A stretch of DNA of 64,000 bases from assembly GCA_946803715.1 (NCBI GenBank), contig CAMPET010000180.1:73038-137037 (forward strand), in the 5' to 3' direction. The notes under the pieces are model-generated. The model made no database searches. It was not told the DNA's origin and saw only the letters and a list, made by a program, of their open reading frames with translations. The position numbers were made by a program, and so were the translations under genes. Position 1 is the first letter of the stretch. The number at the start of each line of letters is the position of its first letter. The stretch comes from Beroe ovata (taxonomy: Eukaryota > Ctenophora > Nuda > Beroida > Beroidae). Positions 46,141-58,058 of this stretch are shown here, piece after piece.

Positions 46141-47449
46141 CAGAAACATATATGATGATCAAATTCGGTGTATGCCGCGACGCGCAATATATTTTGCGCA
46201 TTTTCTTGTTGTCGCGTTGGATGTAGAGCCCATTCTCAACTCGAAGGTAGCACGATAGCACATTCAGCTAGCGATGTATGTACCTATCGGGTTAGGAAGC
46301 AAATAAGCACTTTATTTTGTACAAGTGACTCTATTTTGTGGCAAATAAAAACTGAAAATTTTACTTACAATCGTTATTTTAGCACTTTAAACAGTAACAA
46401 AACAATTATCCTTAATGAACATGTAGGTAACTGTCCTGAAATCATTGAGTCCTCCTCAAATCAACTGTTCAAATATGATTCAATCTGGCAATGGACATTT
46501 ATTTACAAGATTCTCTGAGCATCAATAGATACTAATGACAGAACTCATGGAATCATCCATGTCTCACACACATAGTACAAAATAAATATAGGTACCTAGT
46601 TATTTACTTATAGATACAAATTAGAAGTTATTATCTCTCAGTTAACATGCCATGCTGACGAATATTATACTGCTTAGAACATTATACAATCAACATAGAA
46701 CATAATTATCATGTGGAGTTCGAAAAACAAGGATTGATCACACATGCATAGCTCAGCAGATGATAGGAGAGGCTGGAAATCTAGCGAAAAGACTGAACTT
46801 ACATAAAATGATTATAATAATCAAGTTTAGTTGTCAGATGTATTTTTGAATGACTGTAGACCGTAACCTCATGGAGCATCATGCAAGTAGAATGCTTAAG
46901 TGGAGAATGACAAAAATCATTCGAGAAGAATCGTGATGACACGTATTGGAAGATGACGAGTAATTGGTGATCTCAGCCAATTTCCAAAGAACTGAGGTAA
47001 TATCATGGCATGCTGATTTGACGGCAATAAAGAATGAACAGCGAAAGGTGCTCAGTTGAACATTGGACAAATTTTCAGGGGGTTCGTATACCGACGATTT
47101 TCCGACTCAAAGGACAAATATTGCACATAGCACGTGATTTGTATGACCGTGAACCAGTCCGGATCGTATGAAAACACTTTAAAACCCTGGCTTAGCAAAG
47201 ATGTCTGACCCCGTACACAGAATCTGAGAGCACACGCTCAGTTCTGCTCAGTAACAAACGTGTACCCACTTCGGACCACTTATCTTCGTCTCGCACGGAC
47301 CTGACTCAAATTGGAGCGATTAGCATTTGAATTCGAGTTATACCAGCCAATACCTATACAGAAAAGAAAGGAATTGAGGAAGAGGATTGGAAGTGGTGAT
47401 GGAATATGCTATGAAAGATTGGGAGACAAAGTATGAACTAAGTGTGAAC
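46141..47449. other. No gene seen
   Basis: AT-rich DNA downstream of the lebercilin-like gene. Open frames lack homology and splice partners. Confidence 0.5.
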
Positions 47450-50400
47450 TCAGAGGATCAATTCTTCTAGGTCATCTTCGAAATCGTTAGCATAATTATT
47501 GGCGAGTGTGTTTTTCGGTTTACTCTGCCTCCTTTTCAATGGCTTATGATCTAAGGTGCTCTCAAAAAGCCCGTTACGCTGGCTGATAGAGGCACGCCCA
47601 GTTGGGGCCCAGCCCTTATCCTTGAATGGAATATCTCTCGATATTCTCTGGTTGGTAGAGAATGTGGGAGTGTATTCACTCGTGCTCTTGGCCAGAGTGA
47701 CGCCAAATGGATCAATTTTACCAGCATTGCTAATCTTGCTGCTGGCACCACTTCTCCCTGACGCCGGACTGACCTTGTTGGAGTTCTGAGGGACGAAGGA
47801 CGGCTGGTATCCCGTGTCCAGATCGTCATCGTCCAGGCTGTCCAAAGCCGGACGACTGTTCTGATTAGCTGCTGTCCGCCTGGCACTCTCGTTAGATATG
47901 GTGGTCCTATTGGGCAGTTCTGTGGTGGCAGGCGTTGTAGAGGTAACGGGTGAAATGGAGGGCGTGTTTCGCTTGGCTTTCAGCTGGGACATGAAATCAG
48001 TCCCGCCAGCCTGATTCCTCACAGCCGCCAATTTCTCCTTGAGAGCGTCATCCTTCTTTTTCTTCTCCTCTAGGAGCCGCTGTTCCTCCTCTTCCAGCGC
48101 CGCTTTCTTCCTAGCCTCCTCCTCTTCAGCCGCCCTCCTCCGCGCATCCTGCTCAGCCACTCTCCTTCTCTCTTCCTCTTCCTCTCTCTGCTTCCTCTCC
48201 TCTTCTTTTCTCCTCATTTCCTCTTCTCTCCTCCATTCCTCTTCCTCCCGCCTCCTTCTTTCCTCTTCCTCCCTCCTCCTTCTCTCCTCTTCCTCCCTCG
48301 CCGCCTCCTCTTCTCGTCTCCGCATGCTCTCCACTTCTCTCTCCAACCTCTCTGCCTCTTCCCGCCGTATTCTCTCCATATCATCTGATGGTTTGGGCGG
48401 GGAGGAATCTTTCACTGGTATGTTGTCTGGGGGCACAATACTTCGCGGTGTTTCTTTGGACGGATTTCTGGATCGCGGCGGAGAGGATTTCCGCCGTGGA
48501 CTCTGTTCCAGGACAGGCTCTCTATCTACGTCCTGAGGGAGTTGGGTAAGCATCAGTCGATCGGGAATAAGAATCACCGGCGGTTATCACACTATATCAT
48601 AGGATACTTATCCTTGACCATAACACTCACATCATCTGATGATATAGAGTTGTGATCCTCAGCAAGAGCTCGCTCTAAATCTGCCAGTGATGTGGATTGC
48701 TTGTTCAGTTCCTCTAACTCTGACTCAAGCCTGGTCAACTGACTGCGGAGATAGCCCGTGAGTAGCGAGTACAAGTAACTCAGGAATCGAGTCTCCTATG
48801 GAATTTCGAGAGGACCCGCCCCATGACTCACTCTGATTGTCGGCGAGCAAGCTGTTTCTCATCACGGGTAGAATCGCTGGGCCGGGGCCGGCATATTTCT
48901 CCATTATTTGCTCGCCTCGTGTTCCGTGGGCTGGGCTCAGCCACGGCCGAGAGCCGACTAGTGCTCTTGCTCTCTGATAAACTGGTCTGTGATGGACCGG
49001 ATCTCATGGGTCTCTTGGAAATGCCCCGAGCTTGCTGCGTGTATATGTTCTGATTTCCCAGTTCCTTTTCCCTTGCCTGAGACATGTGTTGAGTTTATAC
49101 GTCAGATATCATGAGATATATCTTACAAGTAGCATGGCGACCTGTGCTATGTTTTGAATTGGTAGCACATTGTTTTGAAGTAGTTAAGCACAGTGTATGT
49201 CTGTATGGCGTACAAGCTAGTACAGAGACACAGATATAAATGTGTTTAGATGAGACATGATATAGCGATAATACACATGCATGCTGGTGGACATGCATTG
49301 CTTGTTGTTTCCAACACACACACACACACACACACATATTATAGACGCTGAGATTCACAAACTAGTGCCCCGTATCGAGGCAACTGGATATTGAAGCAAC
49401 AAATACATAATACGAGATGGGATAGGAACCTTGAACTTTATGAAGAGGTCATTGTACGCGTCCTGGAGCTCTCTGAGACTGTTCTGGGCTTTCCTTGTTT
49501 GGATTTGGTTCGACTTGACCTCACGCTCCGCAGTTTTCTTATAGATCTCGACAGCCTTGGTTAAGTCCTGTACACACACAATAGGGAGATGTTAGTCCGA
49601 AGATAAGCAATGTATGGACTATCAAATTGAACAAAGTAATGTGATTAAAGCGTGCAGGTATCTATAGAGACAATATGGAAGCAAGAGTGAAGTCGATGTG
49701 AAGATATGAAGACACAATGTGCGTAGAGTGGTAGCCACACATGTTGGTAGGTATCAAGTGCTTGACAAATATCATTACATGATGGACACAGAATTGAACA
49801 TGAAGTCGCAATGACAGCGTGTACAACTATACACTCGCGTGTATACAATGCATAACAATGAGTGTACATTTTGTACATATATTGTACACTTACAGTGTGC
49901 AATGTAACTACGCATCCTATTATACACAGACCTGTATTTTAGCATCTTGGTGAGCTATCGTAACTTTAGCAGTGGTGAGATCAAGCTCTAACTTTTCCCT
50001 TGCTCCCAGTTTCTTGTTATTAGACAGTGTGGTAAGTTTCTTATTCTGATCTTTCAATCTAGGTGGAGTGTGTCACGTTACTAAACGGGAAAATGGAGGA
50101 CTTTGTCCGCCAAAAACTAGGGCTAACTGCTGGTTTTTGTTGTCAAAAACTTACGTCATTATTTCCTGGTGTTGTCGTCGGAGTTTATCATCCAGATCCC
50201 TCTTATCGAAGAGAAGTTGTTTGTTCTTAGCCTTGAGTCCCGCTATTTCGTGACTGTTGGCGTCGAGTAGTCTCGGGAGATCCTCATCGGCGTTAGTGTA
50301 CCGGTCTAATTCCCTCTCCTGTCTTCTCTGAGGATATGAAATCATAGTATAGGTAGTGCAATGAGAGTTTCAAATCTGATATCGCCATCTGAATCTGAGT

Positions 50401-51445
50401 ACATTGCACCACTATCGCTGCTTTTAACGAACCTGGATTTGCTTGAGTATCTTATTCTCTTTGACGACTTCCTCATAATTGATTGTCATCTCTGCCAGAT
50501 GATTCCTCAGACTCAGATTCTGTCTGCGTTTAGAGGAATGTACTCTCTCCTCATTGCGTTTCGTAATTCGTTTCTCTGAAATTACACCACTTCAGACACC
50601 ACATCACAACCTTCATTTTACCATCATCATGACGGACAAGTGACAATACATTTTAAGTGACAATACACTTAGTGAAGTACATTTTAAGTGCCAATACATT
50701 TAGTGACAATACATTTTAAGTGACAGTACATTTAGTGACATGGGGGTCTCCTGTTTTGGATAGAACTATGACAGAGGAGTAATATCAGGAGTTGGTAGAA
50801 GAATGGGAGATGATGCCAAAATTCGCAAACCAAAAGTCTGGAAAGAACAGCGGAGAAAAATCAAGAACCACGCTTTTCCCTCGTTCCCGTGAATTGAATC
50901 AGGTGGATATCTAATTTCGACACTACCAACTCCCCCTCCCAAGATAAAATCAAAACCCGGGTACCATCTTCTTCGTCTTCATCCTCGAGTTCTCTGTCAT
51001 TCTGCTCCAGTTTCTTGAGAGTGTTGTTCACCACCATCACATTTCTACTGAATAAACTCGATTTAAACTTGAGCATGTGCTGGCTATCGGCCGGGGTGCT
51101 CTCTTGTCCTGGTGCCCTGGTCCTCGGACCACCCTCCAACTTGGTCCTGATTGCTGCCAGCATCTCCTCGTCCTCCAGGGTGTCATCACTGGAACTCCCC
51201 GATGTTGACCTCACCACTGAGGAGGGGGGAGGGACACTCCTGCCCTCCCCCCGGCCAGCAGATTCCTTCGTCTTGTCTTTAGCTAGTCGAGTCCGCCAAT
51301 CCACGGGTGCGGGATGTTTGTCAGGCGGGAGTGGACTCGGCTTCTTCTCCACGTGGTTGCCCTGACTGTCGAGATTTGGCCAGTCCACGAGCTCGGTGCT
51401 CCGCCTAGTGGAGGGCGGAACAGATGGTTTGTTAACCGCCAACAT
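47450..51445 (-). CDS. LCA5: Lebercilin (LCA5)-like ciliary coiled-coil protein, 833 residues
   Basis: Lebercilin is an axoneme/basal-body protein that binds intraflagellar transport particles. Eight exons (51445-50965, 50575-50433, 50327-50155, 50058-49932, 49567-49430, 49076-48832, 48742-48631, 48532-47450) sum to 834 codons including stop; human LCA5 has 697 residues. The lebercilin domain covers exons 2-6: VVKENKILKQIQ, RQERELDRYTNADEDL, LLDANSHEIAGLKAKNKQL, REKLELDLTTAKVTI, and AREKELGNQNIYTQQ, which matches the ERELDIKNIYS-type block of vertebrate lebercilin. Exon 8 encodes a Glu/Arg-rich helix of about 120 residues with RRREEEE runs, likely a single alpha-helix, then TGYQPSFVP and an acidic end DDLEELIL. 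Its presence fits a ciliated animal. The Glu/Arg helix is longer than in human. LCA5 versus its paralogue LCA5L cannot be separated. Confidence 0.85.
49313..49336. repeat. CA microsatellite in LCA5-like intron
   Basis: A short (CA)n tract in the intron between exons 5 and 6. Confidence 0.85.
50641..50742. repeat. Degenerate TACATTTTAAGTGACAA repeat
   Basis: Six to seven short units of the AAGTGACAATACATTT type lie in the first intron of the lebercilin-like gene. Confidence 0.75.
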
Positions 51446-52419
51446 ACAACAACAGGTGCAACTTGAAACGTATCAGAGTTGAAATGGAGGGAGCGTGTTT
51501 TCAGTCTCCAGATGAGAAATCCTTCCCATGGTAACGGGGTGAACATGCACCGCCCCAATCAAATTACATGTGTGTGTATGAGGGGGCTCACTGCGCGGCG
51601 GCCTTCTTATATTCCAGCATGATTGCAGGCAGACACTATATAATAACTATCTAATTGCTGTTCACAAGCTATGTTATATCAAGAGCAAAATTTAAATAGT
51701 TAGCTTCATTAGCAGATTAGATAAAGATTAATATAAAGAGGAACTCCAAAAAGGTTGGTAACTAACAAAAGCAAAGGTCAATGGGTAGCAATCAAATGGA
51801 TTTCATTACCGCCACTCCACCGATGAAATTCGAATCGAATTACAAGCCTTGACAAACACAAATTCATCATTAAAATGCTCCTGGGTGAAATATATGTTCC
51901 CGAATAATGTCACACAATAATATGGAAAGTTTCCAAACACCAGTAAATAGCAGATAGAGTGGCATACACGATGGGTGGAAACTGTGACTTCCATGATAAT
52001 TGGACAAATATCATGGTGTATTACAAATGGTATGGGGAGGCCCGCGCGGTATTTTGTTTGTTACCATGGTAACCACTGATTCACCTCTGGTGATACTTCA
52101 GTGTTGATAATCTCAGGTTACCTGCGAGCCACTGTTGTAGCATGGTAATATACCTGCTAAGTGATTATGCTAATTACCAAGGAATGAGGTAATGAGGGAG
52201 AAAGTGTGAGATGGATCTATAACAGAGTAGAGACAGACAACTCTAGAAACATCAATTACCTATTACTAAGCCAAATTGGGAATCATATGATTTTACTAAG
52301 CCAACATCACCCACAAACCACTGTATGACAAGTACTTGTTCCATATCTAGCAGCCACCTGGGCGGGGCTAGATAGCCACCTCTTCGCACAGATACTTTCA
52401 GTCACTCCTCTCTGGACGG
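51446..52419. other. No gene seen
   Basis: Upstream region of the lebercilin-like gene. No homologous exon is recognised; promoter elements cannot be identified with confidence. Confidence 0.4.
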
Positions 52420-52569
52420 CTACGGAGCCGGACAATCGATTGTAAACTCAGTATTCCCCGAGGACAAACCTTTCACTAGGGGCATTAGCACAGAGCAATC
52501 CATGGCCGGAAACCGCTCCGCAAGTGTTGCCACTTTCTCTCTCTTCTTCTTAGGCCGTTTGGGAGCCAT
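52420..52569 (-). CDS. Possible small basic protein or first exon, 49 residues
   Basis: ATG 52569 opens MAPKRPKKKREKVATLAERF and the frame closes with TAG after TIDCPAP. The basic start resembles a nuclear-localisation signal. The ATG context (GTTGCCATGG) is good. I do not recognise a family. It could instead be a chance frame, or the first exon of a gene whose donor lies inside it. Confidence 0.3.
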   Translation of the reverse strand: MAPKRPKKKREKVATLAERFPAMDCSVLMPLVKGLSSGNTEFTIDCPAP

Positions 52570-53079
52570 GGCAACAAACACAAAATGGACAGCAGAAAAA
52601 GTACCAATCGAAAAAGAGAACCTCACAAATAGAATTAGGAAAAAGTCAAGGTCCGGATTATCTTACATTTTTGTAGCAAAACACCAAAACAAAGGGCATT
52701 CTCGAACAATGGTGCCATTGAAATCAAATTGTTCGTGGTCCACGTCTAGAGCAATGGAGAACTAATTGAACCATCATCTGTGACTGACAGATTGAGGGAG
52801 GGTTGATGAAAGTCCGGACTCTGGAAATGCGGTGCTCATTAGTTACACCTGCATGTATTGGGGAATAATGAACTGTGTAGAGTGCGCTCTGAACTTGTGA
52901 CAATGCTCTGATCCCTATTTCTGTATCAGAGATGTTTTAGCGAAGCTCATAATATGAGATGTACTCAGGTAGGCTCTTGCTCAATATGGGCAATGTATTG
53001 TATAGTGTGTGCGGCCTCATGTATAAGGGGAGTGCCTATCATACAACTATACAACAACCAGGTTTTTGAGTACCGAACA

Positions 53080-53190
53080 ACCAGCAGACAGTATACACAG
53101 TATACACAGTACACACAGTATACACAGTATACAGTATACACACAGTATAAACAGTACACACAGTACACACAGTACACACAGTACACACTC
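53080..53190. repeat. ACACAGTATAC tandem repeat
   Basis: About ten imperfect 10-bp units (ACAGTATACA or ACAGTACACA), immediately after the donor of the acidic exon. Confidence 0.9.
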
Positions 53191-53192
53191 AC

Positions 53193-53418
53193 CATCTCTA
53201 GATCCTCTGACGCTAGCTCGACTATTCCGGCGGCTGGTGAACGCCGGTCTCCCTCTCTTGGCTGGTGGCTTGCTCATCGCAGGAGCAGCAGGAACTGATT
53301 TAGATACGTTCAGACCCTTGCTACTGCCACGACCTCCGTCATCTTCATCGTCATATTCATCTGTGAAATCGTCCTCGTAAAAGTCATCGTCGTCATCGTC
53401 GTATTCCATGTCCGTCAT
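53193..53418 (-). CDS. 5' exon of an unassigned acidic protein
   Basis: ATG 53418 begins MTDMEYDDDDDDFYEDDF, an Asp/Glu cluster, then a Ser/Ala/Pro-rich and basic stretch (KRGRPAFTSRRNSRASVR). A strong donor (GATG followed by GTGAGTGTG) ends the exon at 53193 in phase 1. The next exon was not found. Downstream on the same strand lie a 10-bp tandem repeat and, about 1.7 kb away, the lebercilin-like gene. It might be a far-upstream exon of that gene, but the phases could not be matched. Confidence 0.45.
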
Positions 53419-53430
53419 GGTGTGATACAC

Positions 53431-55893
53431 TCTCCCTTACACCATACTACCTACTAGACAAACACCTGTTATTTTGTTCAACTACAGCTCGGTATTGAAG
53501 TGTGATGAGACAAACAGCTATAGATACTATGATAGGTCTTGCAAGGGTAAAAAGTGGGAAAAACAGAACTCTAGTTATGAAAAACAGTTCTAAAAATAGA
53601 GTGTGCTGTTAAGTCTAATGACGATTAGTACAACATTTAGATACAAAAACAGATCGCAGATCTATCATAGTAAGTTAAGGTAGTAAGTAACTACCTATGC
53701 ATTTATAAGTGACACATCAAGTAACAGACTGCATAATTACGTCACTATATATAGTCACTATATTATGAAGTTACCATGGTTATACAAATATTACTGTTCA
53801 ATAACTCGTGAGTGACGTGAGTCAACAACTCCACCTTACAATATTGTTGAAAAATAAAAACTTGTGTTTCGACGAATGAATTACATCATCATGCATGCTC
53901 GAATCATGTAATACCAATACCGTATCTAGCTGTAGTCAAGCATGAAAATCTAAATTTTAGAAATTTTATCCGTCTTTGAAATATGAAAATTTATAACCAA
54001 GCATAATAGAATTTTGCCGAGTCAGTTAAAACCTGTGGCCTACTCTGACACACAGGGTTACTTTGATGATTGATTTCTTACCGTAGTATGGTGTAGTGAA
54101 TGAGATAGGATGAATAACTGGGGGGAATGTTGTTGTGAAACTTCCTGTACTGGTGTGTAGTGTGGAGGTGAGGATGTCAAAACTTGTACAACTCATAGGC
54201 TGTGGTGAGAAGTGGGTGATGAACAGAAAGTGATTCTGAAATACGGAAGTCGGAAGTATTGATAAGGGGAAGTTTATCGAACCAATAGAGAGTATAGAGA
54301 GCAGCAAAAATTGAAGGGAGAAGTTTGAATCATAAGCCAAGAAGCATCTGTACTCTATAGCTGCATGATGATTGAGTTATACAGGTCAAATTTAGTATTT
54401 CTGAAATGCTGAATTTCATTGTGATTAGATCACTAACAGGCGTGTCAAAACACTACGTAACAGAGTACACGTGAAGTATGAAATCATGAAACAAGGAAAG
54501 CAATGGAGGTATTTCATGATTATCTAGCTCCACAATTACAATCATTGAAGACAAAGTGCAACGAACCTTTGTATTAGTATTCAAATATCTTACTTCCACC
54601 TTTGATCATCCTGTCAAAAATGCTGACTTTCAATTTCAAATCTATCTAATAGGTAATCACCATGACAATTAGGAGCAATTTACACTCGGGTTGATTCTAC
54701 AGTAATGAAAAACTGGCACAGTTTCAGGAGCCAGTAGTTATAAACGTCCTTGATATTGGTTTTTGAGAAAGAGTGGGAGTGTACCGCTCGAGTAGGTATC
54801 ATTTTACTCATTTGAAGACCCCCACTAACGCTATTGTATCGTGTTGCCATGGATACCAACAAATTATACTGTAACGACACTTCGATCTATATTGGTAACT
54901 GTTAGGTCAAACTGCTTATACAACTGCTAAGGTTCATCAAAGCGCAAATCACATCACACGTAGCTTCCAAGCAAATCGATGAGAAGCTTGAGTTAATGAG
55001 TTATCAACTCGCTAATTGGCTCATAAAAATGAGCATAGAATGTGACAAAATCTCTCGAATTCATGCATAGTTATGCCATAATATGAAGTTGCTAGTTTGG
55101 AAATCTGATGATCACAGAGTTTCGCCAAATGCTGGACATGCAATCCAATAAAGTGCCACCTGGTCATTATGCTGTTTATGGGCTGTATACCTAGCTATAG
55201 ATAGGTTAAACTGTGAATTCACTATGTTTAGTAATACTGGGATAAACCTAATGTACGATCCTTTAACATTCATGAATAGATGAAACAAGGAAAACATGCA
55301 TATAAACTACATCATTTCATCTAGATCGAAAAATTTCATTATGATTATTGATAAGCATCATTGAGATAGCCATATAGCTGATTCCAAATCATGGTCAAGA
55401 TATCCACAACTCTGGAGTGGAATTCAGCTAAGGTATGATAGCATAAACCTTTGACAAATACAGATAATCGAATTCTGACGACCAACAAAACCAAGCGAAA
55501 CTACACGAAATCACAATGCTAGTGATTTGCGCGCGTTGTTATAGGAACCTCTCTCGGTAAAGAGTGAATTGTCAGCGAAATTTGGTTTGCGTACGGCGCG
55601 ATGCAAAAGTTGTGATACGCGCGAAATTGAGGAGAAATTTTGCGCGCAATTGACGATTTTCCATGCACGCAACATTTACTGTTTTTATTGCTACCAGAAA
55701 TTGTCGAATATTTGCGGAGTTAATGTGGTTTTCATTGTTTCATCTTAAGCGGAAGAACCTTGGATTAACTTTCAGCTGACTTTTATCAGTCTATCTACTG
55801 TCTGTCTACCGTCTGTCTATATTTTAGTCACATTTCTAGCAAGCATATTGTTTCATCTTTTGTATATTGTGTCTATTATAGTGAGCAAGGGAG
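53431..55893. other. No gene seen
   Basis: AT-rich DNA. A CpG-rich patch at about 55525-55670 (GCGCGCG words) lies upstream of the SAMD15-like gene and may hold its promoter or a fold-back fragment. Confidence 0.45.
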
Positions 55894-57440
55894 ATGGCTG
55901 AAGTGGAAAGTCAAGGCAAGCCTGCTTCGGTCGTCACTGTTCCGAGTGTTGTCAACGAGGGAGAAGGTAGTGCAACTTCACTCGATGCAGAGCTACAGGT
56001 TTCTTTGTTTTGAAGTGGTGACCACGTATGATATAGGAACATCCATCTTACCTATTAAGCTATTATAGAGAATGGTATATCTGGGGAAGGGTCCCAAATT
56101 TTCAGACACTTCCAGAATCAAGGTCGAATCAAAGTTTTCGCTGGTCAATCACTATATTCTGGTGAGTTATGTTAAGAAGGATGGCCATCGAGAATCAAGT
56201 CAGATCTCTTAGTTTTCCAAAAATCAGCTTTGAGATTTGGGACCCTTCCCCAAGAATACCATTCTCTATTGTTTTTCCTAACATGTCATTTCTCAGTTGG
56301 ATGCTCCCAAACCAGTGAAGAAAGGAGCTGTTCCCTCCTCAGGGAACTGTATCCCGGACGCTTTCTACTGGTCCGTAACTGAGGTTGCTAATTGGATCGA
56401 GGATATCGGCCTCTGGCAGTACAAGGTAAACACACACACGCAGTTTATTATGATTTGATCTCACACAAACGTAATGATGATTTGATTCATGGGAATTTTG
56501 AGAGGGCGTGTTGATCTCACTGATCTCAGATCCAAATATAAGCTCCTTAGTGAGAGATCCTGGTATTATTTCACTTAAATATCATAGAATGTACACTATC
56601 AAGTATGATGTCTCCATATTTTCAGCAATGTTTTACGGAAAACTTTGTTGATGGACGTAAGTTGATCATGATCGACGCAAATTCCCTACCCCGGATTGGA
56701 ATACAGGATTTTGACCACATTCAGGTATGTTTGTATGTGGTACTTTGTTCAATGGGGTGTTGCATGAAGGAATGACGCTGAAGTGTCTACCAAAACCTAC
56801 CCAAGAATAGAGCTTTTAAACACAATTTTAGTCACAATTTACTGAATTAACGCGTCTTGATTTGCTGCACTCTCAAGTCTCAACTTCACGATAATCTCTG
56901 TCGATTAGCATATTAGCTAATTAGAGTTGGATGTAATTCATCAGATGTTTGGCTTAAAATAAATGGAGAGGAAATTTTTGAACGTTCCCGTTTGCTTGGC
57001 ATGATCTATCGTCGCTGATAATTGTAGCCGGCTGTTACTACATTCTGTGGTGTATATGTGTAGCACTCAATCGTTATGACCACAGTAGTCGTATGACATT
57101 TGTAACGATAACGAAAGTGTCTGTATAAGTGTCCGTGATTGCATCTCAACTCCCCTGATCCACTTTTTAATTGTCGCTGATTCCTCGCAGTAAACCCAAT
57201 TCCCAGCATATCTACAGCATATTGTGTTCAATTGCTCTGAAGTATGCAAGCCCACTTATTATATAGGGACATTTTCAGAAAATATGTAAAGATATCCGCG
57301 ATCTACTGGGCATTGAGGCCCCGGACTCGAAACGCACCATATACCTGCCACCCCGGGACCACCTTGCCACTTTCCTCGAGAAGAAGGCCTTCAAGGGCCC
57401 CCATTCGGACGGTTTAGAATTCGAGCCGCTACAACTGTGA
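55894..57440 (+). CDS. SAM-domain protein, SAMD15-like, 164 residues
   Basis: Four exons (55894-55998, 56297-56425, 56626-56724, 57279-57440), all joined in phase 0, encode 164 residues. A low-complexity N-terminus precedes a sterile alpha motif domain: YWSVTEVANWIEDIGLWQYK, QCFTENFVDGRKLIMID, LPRIGIQDFDHIQ, then a helix KDIRDLLGI. The extension SKRTIYLPPRDHLATFLEKK matches the post-SAM segment of vertebrate SAMD15 (family-level resemblance from memory), so SAMD15 is the best guess. The human protein has a much longer N-terminus. SAM domains mediate protein or RNA contacts; a specific role is unknown. An acceptor-like CTATTATAG lies 12 nt before the ATG. Confidence 0.85.
56066..56269. mobile_element. 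MITE-like element, copy 2
   Basis: Termini TAGAGAATGGTATATCTGGG and CAAGAATACCATTCTCTA are inverted repeats continuing through GGGTCCCAAA and TTTGGGACCC. About 204 bp; it fills most of the first intron of the SAMD15-like gene and ends 27 bp before the next exon. It matches 24919-25115 at both ends and in parts of the interior (GGCCATCGAGAATC). Confidence 0.87.
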
Positions 57441-58058
57441 GATGTCCCTTTCCTTGTTTTCGGAATGTCGTGATTAAGAATAAGTATTAATTAATGTGAA
57501 AAACTATAGTCCTGGTATGCCTTATGTGTGACTGTATGTGCAGTTTCTACATTACTGTTTGAGTTTTATTAATTACTATCCAGCGGTTCATGGGTCGTTT
57601 ACACACGAGATTTTAGCACATTCCTCTCTCTTACCTGTGGAAAACATAGTTTTCCGGACTTTTAATATGTAAATACTTTGTATATATGAAATGTGTATAT
57701 ATGAGATCTCAGTCTCAAGTAGAGTGTCTCAATTATTCATTTTGAACAAATTGATCTGATTCAAATCAGGTGTCAATAAATCCAATGATGACACGTTCTG
57801 TTGTTCACTGTTTCCAATGCGACTGGTAACAATTATCACTTCACTCTTTAAACATGAAAACCACATCGCTTCCGTTTTTAACAGAAAAACCAGACTTTTC
57901 CGAAGCAGTCCCATTATACATAGCAACCTCCGCATACATTTCACACTTTGACAACCAAATAAAATTCAATATAATATGTACAGCATAGTATCGTGATGTA
58001 GAGCATTGTATCCGATAGGTAATTCTACCACAGCAAATCATCCTAGAGCAAGTTCTGT

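Noticed and set aside
48039-48536. Plus-strand Ser-rich frame of 165 codons
   Set aside because: Antisense shadow of the Glu/Arg-rich last exon of the lebercilin-like gene.
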